The notes: generated by a model not told the origin, from the letters alone. A stretch of DNA of 64,000 nt from Streptomyces glaucescens (GCF_000761215.1 NZ_CP009438.1:6614501-6678500); one strand, 5' to 3'. Shown: positions 1 to 8,309, numbered from the stretch's first letter. Program-made: numbers and translations.

Positions 1-772
1 AGGCGGCGGCCAGCTCGTCGCGACGGCTGTGGCGCAGGGTGTCCAGGCCGGTGGCGGCCCGGTCGCTGGTGATGGCGTCCCAGTAGACCTCGTTCTCGTC
101 GAGCCGGCAGTACAGGAACCGCAGGCCGCCCCTGCCCCACAGGTTGAAGAACGTGCCCGTGGGCACCAGGGACTCGCCGGGGAGCCGGGTGATGGCCTGC
201 CAGGCCGTGTAGCCCGCGTACCGCGGGGGCGGCTCGAAGCCGCGCCGCATCCGCGCGCGCACCGTCGAGCGCAGCCCGTCCGCGCCGATCAGCACGTCAC
301 CGCGGGCGGTGGACCCGTCCGCGAAGTGCGCGGTCACCCCCTCGTCGTCCTCGGTCCAGCCGGTGAGCCGGGAACCGAGCCGGATGCGGTGGTCGCCCAC
401 GGCGTGGGTGAGCACCTTGTGCAGGGCGGACCGCCGCAGGGCGCAGGCCGGCGCCCCGCAGCGCTCCGACGGCCCGTCCAGGTGCCAGCGCGCCAGCCGC
501 CTGCCGGTGTCGGAGCGGAACTCGTGGAAGCGCATCCGCACGGAGTCCGCGGCGACGGCCTCGTCGAGACCGATCCTGCGCAGGGCCAGGAAGGCGTTGT
601 GCCAGAGCATGAAGCCGCCGCCGGTCAGCAGCAGCCCCGGGGTGCGGCGCGCCTCGAACACCTCCGTCTCGATGCCCTGCCGCAGCAGGCCCGCCGCCGT
701 GGTGAGCCCGCCGATGCCGGCCCCGATCACCAGGGCCTTGCGGATGGTCGCCGCCTCTCGGTTGGTCGCCAT
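1..772 (-). CDS. FAD-dependent aromatic polyketide monooxygenase (C-terminus off window)
   Basis: The first 257 codons of a group A flavoprotein monooxygenase are present; the 3' end lies beyond base 1. Near the N-terminus the FAD-binding dinucleotide fold shows GAGIGGL at about residues 17-23. The second FAD motif, DVLIGADGLRS, sits near residue 160. The start is ATG at 772, 14 nt after the preceding monooxygenase gene, so it is the last visible gene of the polyketide operon. Members of this family hydroxylate or epoxidise aromatic polyketide rings using NADPH and FAD. Its exact site of action cannot be read from sequence. The divergent flavin reductase probably does not serve it, because this class reduces its own FAD. 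Confidence 0.85.
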   Translation of the reverse strand, partial: MATNREAATIRKALVIGAGIGGLTTAAGLLRQGIETEVFEARRTPGLLLTGGGFMLWHNAFLALRRIGLDEAVAADSVRMRFHEFRSDTGRRLARWHLDGPSERCGAPACALRRSALHKVLTHAVGDHRIRLGSRLTGWTEDDEGVTAHFADGSTARGDVLIGADGLRSTVRARMRRGFEPPPRYAGYTAWQAITRLPGESLVPTGTFFNLWGRGGLRFLYCRLDENEVYWDAITSDRAATGLDTLRHSRRDELAAA

Positions 773-786
773 GACAGTCGTCCGGC

Positions 787-1107
787 TCAGCCGTGCGACG
801 GGACGCCGTCGAGCCGGGCGCGCAGGTCGTAGATCCGCCGCTCGATGCCGCCGCCGCTCCAGTACGGGAACATGGGCGCCGCCGTCTCGCGGTGGCCGGG
901 GGCGTCCTCCCAGGCGCGGAACGCCTCCTCGCTCTCCCACTCCGCGAGCAGGACGTAACGGCCGGGCTCCTCGGCGTCGCGCAGCAGTTCGTCGCGGAGG
1001 TGGCCGGGGGTGCCGCGGACCGCGGCGGTGACGGAACGGTACGCCTCCTCGAAGGCGTCCCGGTCCTTCTCCTGGATCCGGGCGGACACCATGACACGTA
1101 TGGGCAT
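787..1107 (-). CDS. ABM-family small monooxygenase (second copy)
   Basis: This 106-residue protein has the ferredoxin-like fold of antibiotic biosynthesis monooxygenases: a first strand (IRVMVSARI), a helix with DRDAFEEAYR, and a central LLAEWESEEAFRAW segment. The ATG at 1107 follows a GGAGAGG ribosome site and lies 5 nt after the upstream ABM gene. Such cofactor-free enzymes oxidise anthrone-like carbons to quinones. In pradimicin-type pathways two of these proteins work with a ketoreductase on the nascent pentangular skeleton; I infer the same here from the gene set. It could also help cyclisation. Confidence 0.8.
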   Translation of the reverse strand: MPIRVMVSARIQEKDRDAFEEAYRSVTAAVRGTPGHLRDELLRDAEEPGRYVLLAEWESEEAFRAWEDAPGHRETAAPMFPYWSGGGIERRIYDLRARLDGVPSHG

Positions 1108-1112
1108 GACGG

Positions 1113-1427
1113 TTACCTCTCCTCGGTGGGCCGGGCGGGAATGTGGGCGACGGTCTCCAGGACCCGCCGGCGGGCGGAGGCGCGGAAGGTCTCCAGCCGG
1201 GCGCTCAGCTCCGCCCGCTGCGGACTGTTCCGGAAGGCCTCCAGGGAGGCCCGGTCGGCCCAGTCGGCCATGATCAGATGCAGGTGCGGGTCGTGCGGGT
1301 CGCGCAGCAGGGTCTGCCCGGCGCATCCGGGCAGCAGCGCCGCCGCCCGTGCGGTCTCCAGCCAGGTGGCCCGGAACTCGTCCTCGCGGCCCTCGTGGAC
1401 CCGCATCTCCAGTACGGTGCGCAGCAC
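1113..1427 (-). CDS. ABM-family small monooxygenase (first copy)
   Basis: This is a 104-residue ABM-domain protein, distinct from but related to its downstream neighbour. It has an N-terminal strand, a helix with EDEFRATWLETARA, and the IMADWADRASLEAFRNSP segment typical of the family. It starts with ATG at 1427, soon after the ketoreductase stop at 1447, within the same transcription unit. The likely role is cofactor-independent quinone formation on the polyketide intermediate. Two adjacent ABM genes plus a ketoreductase is the arrangement seen in pentangular polyphenol clusters. The division of labour between the two is unknown. Confidence 0.8.
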   Translation of the reverse strand: MLRTVLEMRVHEGREDEFRATWLETARAAALLPGCAGQTLLRDPHDPHLHLIMADWADRASLEAFRNSPQRAELSARLETFRASARRRVLETVAHIPARPTEER

Positions 1428-1446
1428 GGGTGGGGTTCCCTTCCGG

Positions 1447-2193
1447 TCAGATGCCGCCGTCGGCGTCGAGCGTGGCCCCGGTGACGTACCGGGAGGCGGG
1501 CGAGACCAGGAAGAGCACCACGTCCGCGATCTCCTCCGGCCGGCCCAGCCGGCGCAGCGAGATCATCTCCTCGTAGCGGGCCCGCCCCTGAGCGGTCACC
1601 GCCTTCATCTGGTCCGTCTCCACCAGGCCCGAGGCGACACAGTTGACCCGCACCCCCCGCGGCCCGAGTTCCTTGGCCAGCGCCCGGGTCAGGCCCATCA
1701 CCCCGGCCTTGGAGGCCACGTAGTGCGCGGCGCCGGGCATCCCGTGGTGGGCCACGGCGGAGCTGACGTTGACGACCGAGGCGGCGTCGGCGAGATACGG
1801 CAGCGCCGCGCGGATCACCTGGTACATCCCCGTCAGGTTGGTGTCGAGGATGCGGTGCCACTCCTGCGGGGACAGCCGCTCCAGCGGCAGATGGCTGATC
1901 ACCCCGGCGTTGTTCACCACGGCGTCGATGGCCCCGTGGGTGCCGTGCGCGGTGGTCACCAGCCGCTCCACCTGCTCCGGGTCGGCGATGTCGCACCGCA
2001 CCACGGACCCCTGGAAGCCCTGCTCGTCCAGTTCGCGCCGCAGCGACCCGGCCGCGTCTCCCTCCCGCACGTGGCAGGCGGTCACCGACGCGCCCTGCGC
2101 GGCCAGCGCCAGCACCGTGGCGCGCCCGATGCCCCGGGTGCCGCCCGTGACCAGCACATGACGGCCCTTCAGCCCGAAGTCCACCGCGCTCAC
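1447..2193 (-). CDS. SDR polyketide ketoreductase
   Basis: This 248-residue classical short-chain dehydrogenase/reductase has the NADPH motif TGGTRGIG near residues 16-23, the NNAG motif near residue 93, and the catalytic Ser...Tyr-x3-Lys set (NVSSAV ... YVASKAG). It is about the length of FabG-like type II PKS ketoreductases. The start is GTG at 2193, overlapping the stop of the ACP-cyclase gene by 4 nt (GTGA), so translation is probably coupled. It likely reduces a carbonyl of the tethered or early cyclised polyketide. By analogy with the pradimicin ketoreductase it may act together with the two ABM oxygenases encoded next. Confidence 0.85.
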   Translation of the reverse strand: MSAVDFGLKGRHVLVTGGTRGIGRATVLALAAQGASVTACHVREGDAAGSLRRELDEQGFQGSVVRCDIADPEQVERLVTTAHGTHGAIDAVVNNAGVISHLPLERLSPQEWHRILDTNLTGMYQVIRAALPYLADAASVVNVSSAVAHHGMPGAAHYVASKAGVMGLTRALAKELGPRGVRVNCVASGLVETDQMKAVTAQGRARYEEMISLRRLGRPEEIADVVLFLVSPASRYVTGATLDADGGI

Positions 2194-2909
2194 CGCCGCA
2201 CCGCCGTCCCGGCGCGGCGGCGGGCCGCCGCCTCCACCCGCTCCTTGATCAGCGCGAGCTGCACCCGGGAGTTGGTGTTGATCCGGGCGGCCATGCCCTC
2301 GTCGTCGAGGGGGGCCTCCCGCTTCATGTGGAACTCCTGCACCCAGCGCATCTCCACCCCGGCGGGGGTCTCCCGGTAGTGCCAGTGGATGTTCATGAAG
2401 GCGAACGGCCCCGGCTCGACCCGGTGCGCCTTGACGTACTTGTTCGCGCGGTCCATGACCCGCTCCGACACCCAGCTCCAGACCTTGCCGTCCTCCTCCG
2501 GGTGCAGGGCGAGGCGGAACCGCACGGTGTCGCCGTCGCGGCGCAGGATCTCGGCCGACGCGTACTCGCTGAACAGGCTCGGCCAGTTCGCCACGTCGTT
2601 GGTCATGTCCCACACCAGGTCGAACGGCGCGTCGATGACGACGCTGTTCTCGGTGCGGGCGGCGGCCGGCCGGAGCTGGTCGTTGATGAGCGTGTGGATC
2701 TCGGGGAAGCAGGTGACACCCTCGGTGTCGAGCTCGATGTCGTAGCGGTTCTCGACCTCGGTGAGGACGTTGAGCAGACCCAGCGAGTCCACCCCCATGT
2801 CCTCGATGGTCACGGTCGGGTCGTCCGTCCGCAGCACCTCGGCGGGAACGCCGGTGCAGCGCTGGACGATCGTCAGGAACTCCTCGTAGGTGAGCGGCGG
2901 CACGGTCAT
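2190..2909 (-). CDS. Acyl carrier protein fused to polyketide aromatase/cyclase
   Basis: A single 239-codon frame contains two proteins that are normally separate. Residues 1-80 are a type II PKS acyl carrier protein with the phosphopantetheine site GVDSLG (Ser42). From about residue 86 it is an SRPBCC aromatase/cyclase of the TcmN/WhiE-VI type (VVIDAPFDLVWDMTNDVANWP, later EFHMKRE). The linker is only PAAARTE, with no stop or start codon between the parts. The start is ATG at 2909, 65 nt after the chain-length factor. The ACP would carry the growing chain and the cyclase would close the first ring(s). A loss of the usual intergenic stop, real or from a sequencing error, would explain the fusion. 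Confidence 0.88.
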   Translation of the reverse strand: MTVPPLTYEEFLTIVQRCTGVPAEVLRTDDPTVTIEDMGVDSLGLLNVLTEVENRYDIELDTEGVTCFPEIHTLINDQLRPAAARTENSVVIDAPFDLVWDMTNDVANWPSLFSEYASAEILRRDGDTVRFRLALHPEEDGKVWSWVSERVMDRANKYVKAHRVEPGPFAFMNIHWHYRETPAGVEMRWVQEFHMKREAPLDDEGMAARINTNSRVQLALIKERVEAAARRRAGTAVRR

Positions 2910-2974
2910 GGTTGCCCGTCCTTTCACGACTCGGCTGGAACGCGACTGGGTTGGTGCGGCCACGGGGCGGCCCG

Positions 2975-4261
2975 TCAACGGGCCACCGCCCGGACGACGA
3001 GCGCGGAGTTGAAACCCCCGTAGCCGCGGGCGAGCACGAGGGCGGTGCGCAGCGGCGTCTCCCGCGGCCGCGTCACCAGGTCGACGCGGTGATCCGCGTC
3101 CGGCACGATCCCGCGGGGCGTGGGCGGGATGACCTGCTCGCGCAGGGCGAGCAGCGCGGTCACCACGTCGAGCGGCGCGCCCCCGGCGTACAGCCGGCCG
3201 TAGCCCGCCTTGGGCGCGGTCACGGGCACCCCGCGCGGCCCGAAGACCTCGGCCAGGCACCGCGCCTCGGCGCGGTCCGCCTTGGGGACGCCCGCCGCGT
3301 CGGCGAACACCACGTCGACGTCGCCCGGTACGGCACCGGCGTCGGCGAGGGCCAGTTCCACCGCCCGGCGCAGCGCCGTCGGCCCGTGCGACGCCGTCCC
3401 CGGCGGCGGGCCGGACGCCGCCGCGCGCGGCACCGGTCCGGGCTGCGGGTCGAACGTCGCCCCGTGCCCCGCGATCTCCCCGTACGGCCGGTCCGCGCCC
3501 CGGGCACGGGCGGCGTCCTCGGCCTCCAGCACCAGGAGCGCTCCGCCCTCGCCGGGCACATGACCGCGGGCGGCCGTGTCGAACGGCAGATAGGCGCGCT
3601 GCGGGTCGGCGCTGCCGCTCAGCCGGCCCGACGTGGACTGGCAGGTCAGCGCGTACGGGCTGAGCGGTGCCTCGGTGCCCCCGGTGAGGACCACCTCGGC
3701 ATCGCCCCGCACCAGGGCGCGCCTCGCCTGGGCGATGGCGTCGAGCCCGCCGGCCTGCTCCGCCACGACGACCCCGCAGGGACCCCTGGAGCCGTGCCGG
3801 ATCGACAACTGGCCGGTCGTGGCCGCGTAGAACCAGGCGATCGACTGGTAGGGGCCCACATGGCGCGGGCCCTTCGACCACAGCGCCTCGATCTCCCGCT
3901 GCCCGAAGGCGTTGCCCCCCGACGACGACGCCGTGATGACGCCCATACCGAACGGCGGGAGGTCACCGGGCCGCACCCGCGCGTCGCGCAGCGCCTCCTC
4001 CCCGGCGAGCAGCGCGAACTGGCTCCAGCGGTCGGTCTGGAGGGCCAGCCGGGGATCGACGCCCGGCACCGGGTCCCCGACGGGCACCTGCCCGGCCACC
4101 CGGACCGGGAAGCCGTCCGCGTCGAACCGGTTCAGCGGCCCGAGCGCGTTACGGCCCTCCAGCACCGCCCGCCAGAACTCCCGCGCCCCCGTGCCGGACG
4201 GGGCGATCGCCGAGATCCCGGTGACGACGGCGCGCCGCCCGGCCGTGACCGTGTCAGGCAT
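2975..4261 (-). CDS. Type II PKS chain-length factor (KS-beta)
   Basis: This 428-residue ketosynthase-fold protein has its active-site cysteine replaced by glutamine (VVVAEQAGGLDA, Gln169), the hallmark of chain-length factors. The GGTEAPLSPYALT segment and the C-terminal GYGGFNSALV are typical. It pairs with KS-alpha to form the heterodimer that makes the poly-beta-ketone and sets its length. The start codon at 4261 overlaps the KS-alpha stop by 8 nt, as expected for a translationally coupled pair. Chain length cannot be read by eye; the rest of the cluster points to a long, C24-type chain. Confidence 0.95.
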   Translation of the reverse strand: MPDTVTAGRRAVVTGISAIAPSGTGAREFWRAVLEGRNALGPLNRFDADGFPVRVAGQVPVGDPVPGVDPRLALQTDRWSQFALLAGEEALRDARVRPGDLPPFGMGVITASSSGGNAFGQREIEALWSKGPRHVGPYQSIAWFYAATTGQLSIRHGSRGPCGVVVAEQAGGLDAIAQARRALVRGDAEVVLTGGTEAPLSPYALTCQSTSGRLSGSADPQRAYLPFDTAARGHVPGEGGALLVLEAEDAARARGADRPYGEIAGHGATFDPQPGPVPRAAASGPPPGTASHGPTALRRAVELALADAGAVPGDVDVVFADAAGVPKADRAEARCLAEVFGPRGVPVTAPKAGYGRLYAGGAPLDVVTALLALREQVIPPTPRGIVPDADHRVDLVTRPRETPLRTALVLARGYGGFNSALVVRAVAR

Positions 4262-5531
4262 CGCGCACCCCCGGGCGGGGAGCGGTCAGCACCATGGCCG
4301 TCTGGAAGCCGCCGAACCCGCTGCCGACGCTCAGCACGGTGTCGGTGCGGTGCTCACGGGCCCACAACGGCACGTAGTCCAGGCCAAGTTCCGGGTCGGG
4401 CGTGCGGAGGTTGGCGGTGGGCGGCACGGTGTCCGTCTCGATCGCCAGCGCGCACGCCGCGAGCTCCAGGGCCCCGATGGCGCCCAGGGAGTGGCCGACC
4501 ATGGACTTGATGGAGCTGACCGGCACCCGGTACGCGTGCTCCCCGAGCGCCGTCTTGAAGGCCGCCGTCTCGTGCCGGTCGTTCTGCCGGGTCCCCGACC
4601 CGTGGGCGTTGACGTAGTCCACGGCCGCGGCCGGCAGCCTGGCCCGGTCGAGGGCCACGCGCACCGCCTCGGCCAGCTCCGCCCCGTCCGGGCGCAGCCC
4701 CGTCATGTGGAAGGCGTTGCCGCGCTGCGCGTATCCCGCGACCTCGCAGTAGACGCGGGCCCCGCGGCGGCGCGCCGCCCCGGCCTCCTCCAGGATCAGC
4801 ACGGCGGCGCCCTCACCGAGGACGAAGCCGTCGCGGTCCCGGTCGAACGGGCGGGAGGCGTGCTCCGGGTCGGCGTTGTTGGGGGAGGTCGCCTTGATGG
4901 CGTCGAAGCAGGCCACGGTGATCGGGGACACCGGCGCGTCGGTGGCACCGGCCACCACCAGGTCGGCCTGCCCGTCCTCGATGAACTGGGCTCCCTGCGC
5001 CACGGCGTCCAGTCCCGACGTGCAGCCCGTCGACACGACCCGCACCGGGCCCTGGGCGCCGGCCGTCCACGCCACCTCGGCGCCGAGCGCGCCGGGCACC
5101 AGCGCCCGGTACAGGTGCGGGTACGGGTCGGAGGCGTCCACCACCCAGCGGCTGCCGCCGTCGCTCACCCGCACGTACTCCCGCTCCAGGGTCACCGTGG
5201 AGCCCACCGCGCTGCCCACCGAGACACCGATGCGGTGCGCCGGCACGTCGTCCGCCGCCGTACCGCTGTCGGCCAGCGCCTCCCGGGCCGCCACCACCGC
5301 GAACTGCGCGCAGCGGTCCATGCGGTCGGTCTCGGCGGCCGTGAGGCCGGCCGCGGCGGCGTCGAAGTCGCACTCCGCCGCGATCCTGGAGCGGTACCCG
5401 GAGGCGTCGAAGTGCGTGATGGCCCGGGTCGCCGTCCGTCCCTCGGTGAGCAGGTTCCAGAACGCCTTGGTGCCGATGCCGCCGGGCGCGACCACGCCGA
5501 TGCCGGTGACGACGGCCTTGCGGTGACTCAT
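4254..5531 (-). CDS. Type II PKS ketosynthase alpha
   Basis: This 425-residue beta-ketoacyl synthase has the complete active site: Cys170 in STGCTSG, His310 in NAHGSGT, Lys342 in SSIKSMVGH and His347. It condenses malonyl units on the acyl carrier protein together with the chain-length factor. The start at 5531 overlaps the cupin gene stop by 4 nt (ATGA). It is the most reliable marker that this is an aromatic (type II) polyketide locus. The cupin-KS-CLF-ACP-cyclase order resembles spore-pigment (whiE) clusters, but the ketoreductase and ABM genes argue for a different pentangular product. Confidence 0.96.
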   Translation of the reverse strand: MSHRKAVVTGIGVVAPGGIGTKAFWNLLTEGRTATRAITHFDASGYRSRIAAECDFDAAAAGLTAAETDRMDRCAQFAVVAAREALADSGTAADDVPAHRIGVSVGSAVGSTVTLEREYVRVSDGGSRWVVDASDPYPHLYRALVPGALGAEVAWTAGAQGPVRVVSTGCTSGLDAVAQGAQFIEDGQADLVVAGATDAPVSPITVACFDAIKATSPNNADPEHASRPFDRDRDGFVLGEGAAVLILEEAGAARRRGARVYCEVAGYAQRGNAFHMTGLRPDGAELAEAVRVALDRARLPAAAVDYVNAHGSGTRQNDRHETAAFKTALGEHAYRVPVSSIKSMVGHSLGAIGALELAACALAIETDTVPPTANLRTPDPELGLDYVPLWAREHRTDTVLSVGSGFGGFQTAMVLTAPRPGVRDA

Positions 5532-5935
5532 ACGGACTCCTGATCCGGCAGGGGCTCGGTGTCCACGTGCCCGAGTTCGGGGCGCGGCGCCAGCGGTCCC
5601 AGCTGGAACACCACGAAGGCCGGGTGCGTCCCGTGGTTCTCCAGCCGGTGGCGCACGTTCTTCCGCAGGTGCAGCGCGTCACCCGCGGCGAGCGGGACGG
5701 CGGCCCCGTCGATCCGCGCCGTGACCTCGCCGCTCACGAGGTACAGGAACTCCTCGGAGTACGGGTGGTAGTGCTCGGTCACCACGTCGCCCGGCTCCAG
5801 CGTCAGCACGCCCATGAAGCCGGACGTGGTGCCCGCCGTCGCGGGACTCAGCAGCGTGCGCAGGTCCCCGCCCCGCCGCCGGTTGGGTGCGACGTCCTTC
5901 GCCGAGATCTTGGTCATTCGGTCGCCGGCAGCCAT
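5528..5935 (-). CDS. Cupin-fold polyketide cyclase-like protein (TcmJ/WhiE-II type)
   Basis: This 135-residue single-domain cupin has the metal-binding pattern HYHPYSEEFLYLVSGE followed by AGDALHLRKNVRHRLEN. The start chosen is ATG at 5935 because GGAGG lies 6 nt upstream; an inner ATG at 5917 is possible. It sits just before KS-alpha, as in whiE and tcm clusters. In pradimicin-type pathways a cupin of this sort is needed with a TcmI-type cyclase to close the last rings. Its catalytic chemistry is not settled for the family, and it may assist folding rather than catalyse. Confidence 0.85.
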   Translation of the reverse strand: MAAGDRMTKISAKDVAPNRRRGGDLRTLLSPATAGTTSGFMGVLTLEPGDVVTEHYHPYSEEFLYLVSGEVTARIDGAAVPLAAGDALHLRKNVRHRLENHGTHPAFVVFQLGPLAPRPELGHVDTEPLPDQESV

Positions 5936-6017
5936 GCCGGCCTCCTCTCCTCGTGCCCGCGCTCCCCCCGGACCGGCTCCTGCGTCGTCGCCGGCGCGGC
6001 CGGGAGCCGCGCGGCGG

Positions 6018-6344
6018 TCAGCCGTCCGCTCGCCAGGTGTAGAACTCGTGCGCCATCGCGTCCTCGGGACCCCGCCAGGTCCGCGGGTCGTACGCGGTGA
6101 TGTGCGCGCCGAGCCGCTCGGTGACGTCCTGGAACAGCGGGTGGTCCCGCACCTCGGTGAGCGAGGAGCGCACCTCGTCGTCCGACGCGATGTAATGCAT
6201 GTACAGATCGTGGAAACGAAACAACCGCCGCTCCCGCACACCGATCAGACGAGGCAGGTCTCCGGCGTCGGATTCGGCGAATATACGCTTCACATCGGCC
6301 GCCGAATCCGGCTTCATGCGGGCCACGATGAGAGTGCTGCGCAT
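6018..6344 (-). CDS. TcmI-type polyketide cyclase
   Basis: This 108-residue protein has the ferredoxin-like TcmI fold. Telling segments are RSTLIVARMKPDS at the N-terminus, LIGVRERRLFRFHDLYMHYI in the middle, and a C-terminal EFYTW. The start is ATG at 6344 behind GGAGGGAAAGAG. It is the first gene of the minus-strand polyketide operon, so its promoter should lie in 6345-6736. Such enzymes close the final ring(s) of multi-ring aromatic polyketides. Confidence 0.88.
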   Translation of the reverse strand: MRSTLIVARMKPDSAADVKRIFAESDAGDLPRLIGVRERRLFRFHDLYMHYIASDDEVRSSLTEVRDHPLFQDVTERLGAHITAYDPRTWRGPEDAMAHEFYTWRADG

Positions 6345-6736
6345 TCTCTTTCCCTCCGGTCTGAGGACACCGCTCGGAGCGGCCGCATCAGCGTCACGCG
6401 GTCCGGTAAAGCGTCGATGAGGGCGGCGAAAAGCCGGTCGGGCGCCTTGCGGGACGCGCCCCGGCAAGGCGCCCGGCTCTCCTGGATTGCCCAGTCGGCA
6501 CGGCGGGAGGGCCGGCTCCGTCCCCCGGTCGCACCAGTCCGAACAGCGGCGATGCGACACCGGCCCGTGCTGCGGTACGGGCCCGTCGGACGAAAGTACC
6601 GTCCCCGCTCATCCCTTGGGACGTAGGCGATCCGAACACCCGGTGGTTAGGCTCCGGGTCACCGCACCGCTCTCGCTCAAGGTTCTGTGCAGTGCTCCGT
6701 ACGACACGACCTATGCGGTATTCCCAGGGGGTAGAA
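6345..6736. promoter_or_regulatory. Divergent promoter region of the polyketide cluster
   Basis: This 390-bp gap separates the polyketide operon (minus) from the flavin reductase-SARP pair (plus). It must contain both promoters and is the natural place for SARP binding. I could not pick out convincing SARP heptamer repeats by eye. It holds one strong inverted repeat (6439-6475), listed separately, and no open frame that looks like a gene. Confidence 0.6.
6439..6475. repeat. 12-bp inverted repeat in the divergent polyketide promoter region
   Basis: CGGGCGCCTTGC (6439-6450) is perfectly complementary to GCAAGGCGCCCG (6464-6475), with a 13-nt loop. It starts 95 bp upstream of the TcmI-type cyclase start and about 260 bp upstream of the flavin reductase start. 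It could be a leader hairpin or attenuator of one of the divergent transcripts, or a binding site. No U-rich tail follows on either strand. Confidence 0.5.
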
Positions 6737-7264
6737 GTGGACAGTCTGACCGTTCCCGGCGCCAAGGAAAAACTCCCCGCACCCGTTGACGGAGAGACCC
6801 TTCGCGAAGTGTGCGGACGATTCGTGACCGGCGTGGCGGTGATCACTTTTCAGGGGGCGGACCGGGAACCCACGGGACTCACCGTGAATTCCTTCACCTC
6901 GGTGTCCCTCACACCGGCGCTCGTCCTGTTCTGCGTCCACCGTGATTCCCGGGCCCTCACGGCGGTGGAGGCCGCCGGGGCGTTCGCGGTGAACATCCTC
7001 GCCGCCGACCAGAAGGAGCTGTGCCGGGCGTTCGCCGCCCGCGACACCGCCCGCTTCGCCGGACTCGCCCACCGAAGCGGCGCGACCGGATCGCCGTTGA
7101 TCGCCGACTCGCTCGGCTACCTCGACTGCCGGGTCCACGGCATCGTCCCCGGCGGCGACCACGCCATCGTGCTCGGGGAGGTCGTCGACCTCGGACTGCT
7201 GCGGGAGGAACCACCGCTGGCGTTCTTCCGCAGCGCCCACCCCCGGCTGGAGGTCCGCGCATGA
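6737..7264 (+). CDS. Flavin reductase-like FMN-binding protein
   Basis: This protein of about 175 residues belongs to the flavin reductase family (HpaC/ActVB-like). It has GRFVTGVAVITF near the N-terminus and GLTVNSFTSVSLTPALVLFCV, which forms the FMN-binding barrel. Such proteins supply reduced flavin to two-component monooxygenases. I chose GTG at 6737 because AGGGGG precedes it by a few bases; an upstream ATG at 6692 would add 15 residues. Its stop overlaps the SARP start by 4 nt (ATGA), so the two genes are co-translated. Its oxygenase partner is not evident in the visible cluster and may lie left of base 1. Confidence 0.8.
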   Translation: MDSLTVPGAKEKLPAPVDGETLREVCGRFVTGVAVITFQGADREPTGLTVNSFTSVSLTPALVLFCVHRDSRALTAVEAAGAFAVNILAADQKELCRAFAARDTARFAGLAHRSGATGSPLIADSLGYLDCRVHGIVPGGDHAIVLGEVVDLGLLREEPPLAFFRSAHPRLEVRA

Positions 7265-8097
7265 CCACCGTCGCCGCCCCCGCACCCGCCGCCCAGGACA
7301 TCACACCCCGCACGGTCGCGCTGCGGCTCCTGGGCCCCCTGGAGATCGTGGTGGACGCCAGGGAGGTACCGCTCCCTCAGCGCAAACTGCGGCAGCTGCT
7401 CGCCACCCTGCTGATCCGGCCCAACTCCACCGTCTCCAACGAGACCCTCATCGGTGAACTGTGGGGCGAGCACCCGCCCGCCACCGCGCTGGCCGCCGTC
7501 CGCGTCTACGTCTCCCAGTTGCGCAAGTTCCTCGTCCGGCACGGCCTCGACGGCCGCTGGTGCACACTGCGCACCCGCCCGCCCGGCTACCAGCTCCAGA
7601 TCAACGACGGGGTCCTGGACACCGTCTGCTTCGACCGGATGTGCGCACTGGCCGCCGAGTCCGCCGACGCCGGACACCGCGAACTCGCCTCACGGCAGTA
7701 CCGGGAGGCACTCGCGCTGCGCCGCGGACCGGCCCTGCAGGACCTGCGCGAGAGCCCGGCGCTGATCGGCACCGCCGTGCAGTACGACGAGGCGTGGCTG
7801 ACGGCGCTCAAACGGCGCGTCGACCTCGACCTGCTGCTCGGCCGGCACCTCGAACTCGTCGGCGAACTGCGGCGGCTGGTGGCCGAGGAACCCCTCAACG
7901 AGGGCTTCTGCGCCCGCCTCATGGTCGCCCTGCACCGCAGCGGCCGCAGCGGCGACGCCCTCGCCGCCTACCGGCTGACCCGCGGCCGGCTCGTCGAGGA
8001 CCTGGGCATCGAGCCCGGACTCGAACTGCGCCTGGCCCACCAGACCGTCCTCACCGACGACATCGCCGCGCACCGCCGAGTCAGGGCCACGGCCTGA
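7261..8097 (+). CDS. SARP-family transcriptional activator
   Basis: This 278-residue Streptomyces antibiotic regulatory protein has an OmpR-like winged helix at about residues 20-115 (LRLLGPLEIVVDAREVPL ... YVSQLRKFL) and a bacterial transcriptional activation domain at about 115-260 (PLNEGFCARLMVALHRSGR, ending in LVEDLGIEPG). It lacks the ATPase domain of large AfsR-type proteins, so it is the DnrI/ActII-4 size class. It overlaps the flavin reductase gene and most likely activates the divergent polyketide operon. Confidence 0.92.
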   Translation: MTTVAAPAPAAQDITPRTVALRLLGPLEIVVDAREVPLPQRKLRQLLATLLIRPNSTVSNETLIGELWGEHPPATALAAVRVYVSQLRKFLVRHGLDGRWCTLRTRPPGYQLQINDGVLDTVCFDRMCALAAESADAGHRELASRQYREALALRRGPALQDLRESPALIGTAVQYDEAWLTALKRRVDLDLLLGRHLELVGELRRLVAEEPLNEGFCARLMVALHRSGRSGDALAAYRLTRGRLVEDLGIEPGLELRLAHQTVLTDDIAAHRRVRATA

Positions 8098-8309
8098 CGG
8101 CAAGTGCAGCAATTCCGGATAAGACAGCGCCGTCCCACGGTGCGAGACTCGCGGTGGTCGCGCCTCGCGGAGTACCGCGCAACCTGCGGTCCGGGCGCGC
8201 CCGCCCATCAGGAGAGTTCGAGGACGGGACGGACGGCGGCCGTGACGGGACGGACCCGTGACCCACGCCGTGGTCCGCCGTCGTGCGATCCCGCCCAGAA
8301 AGCGGAGTG

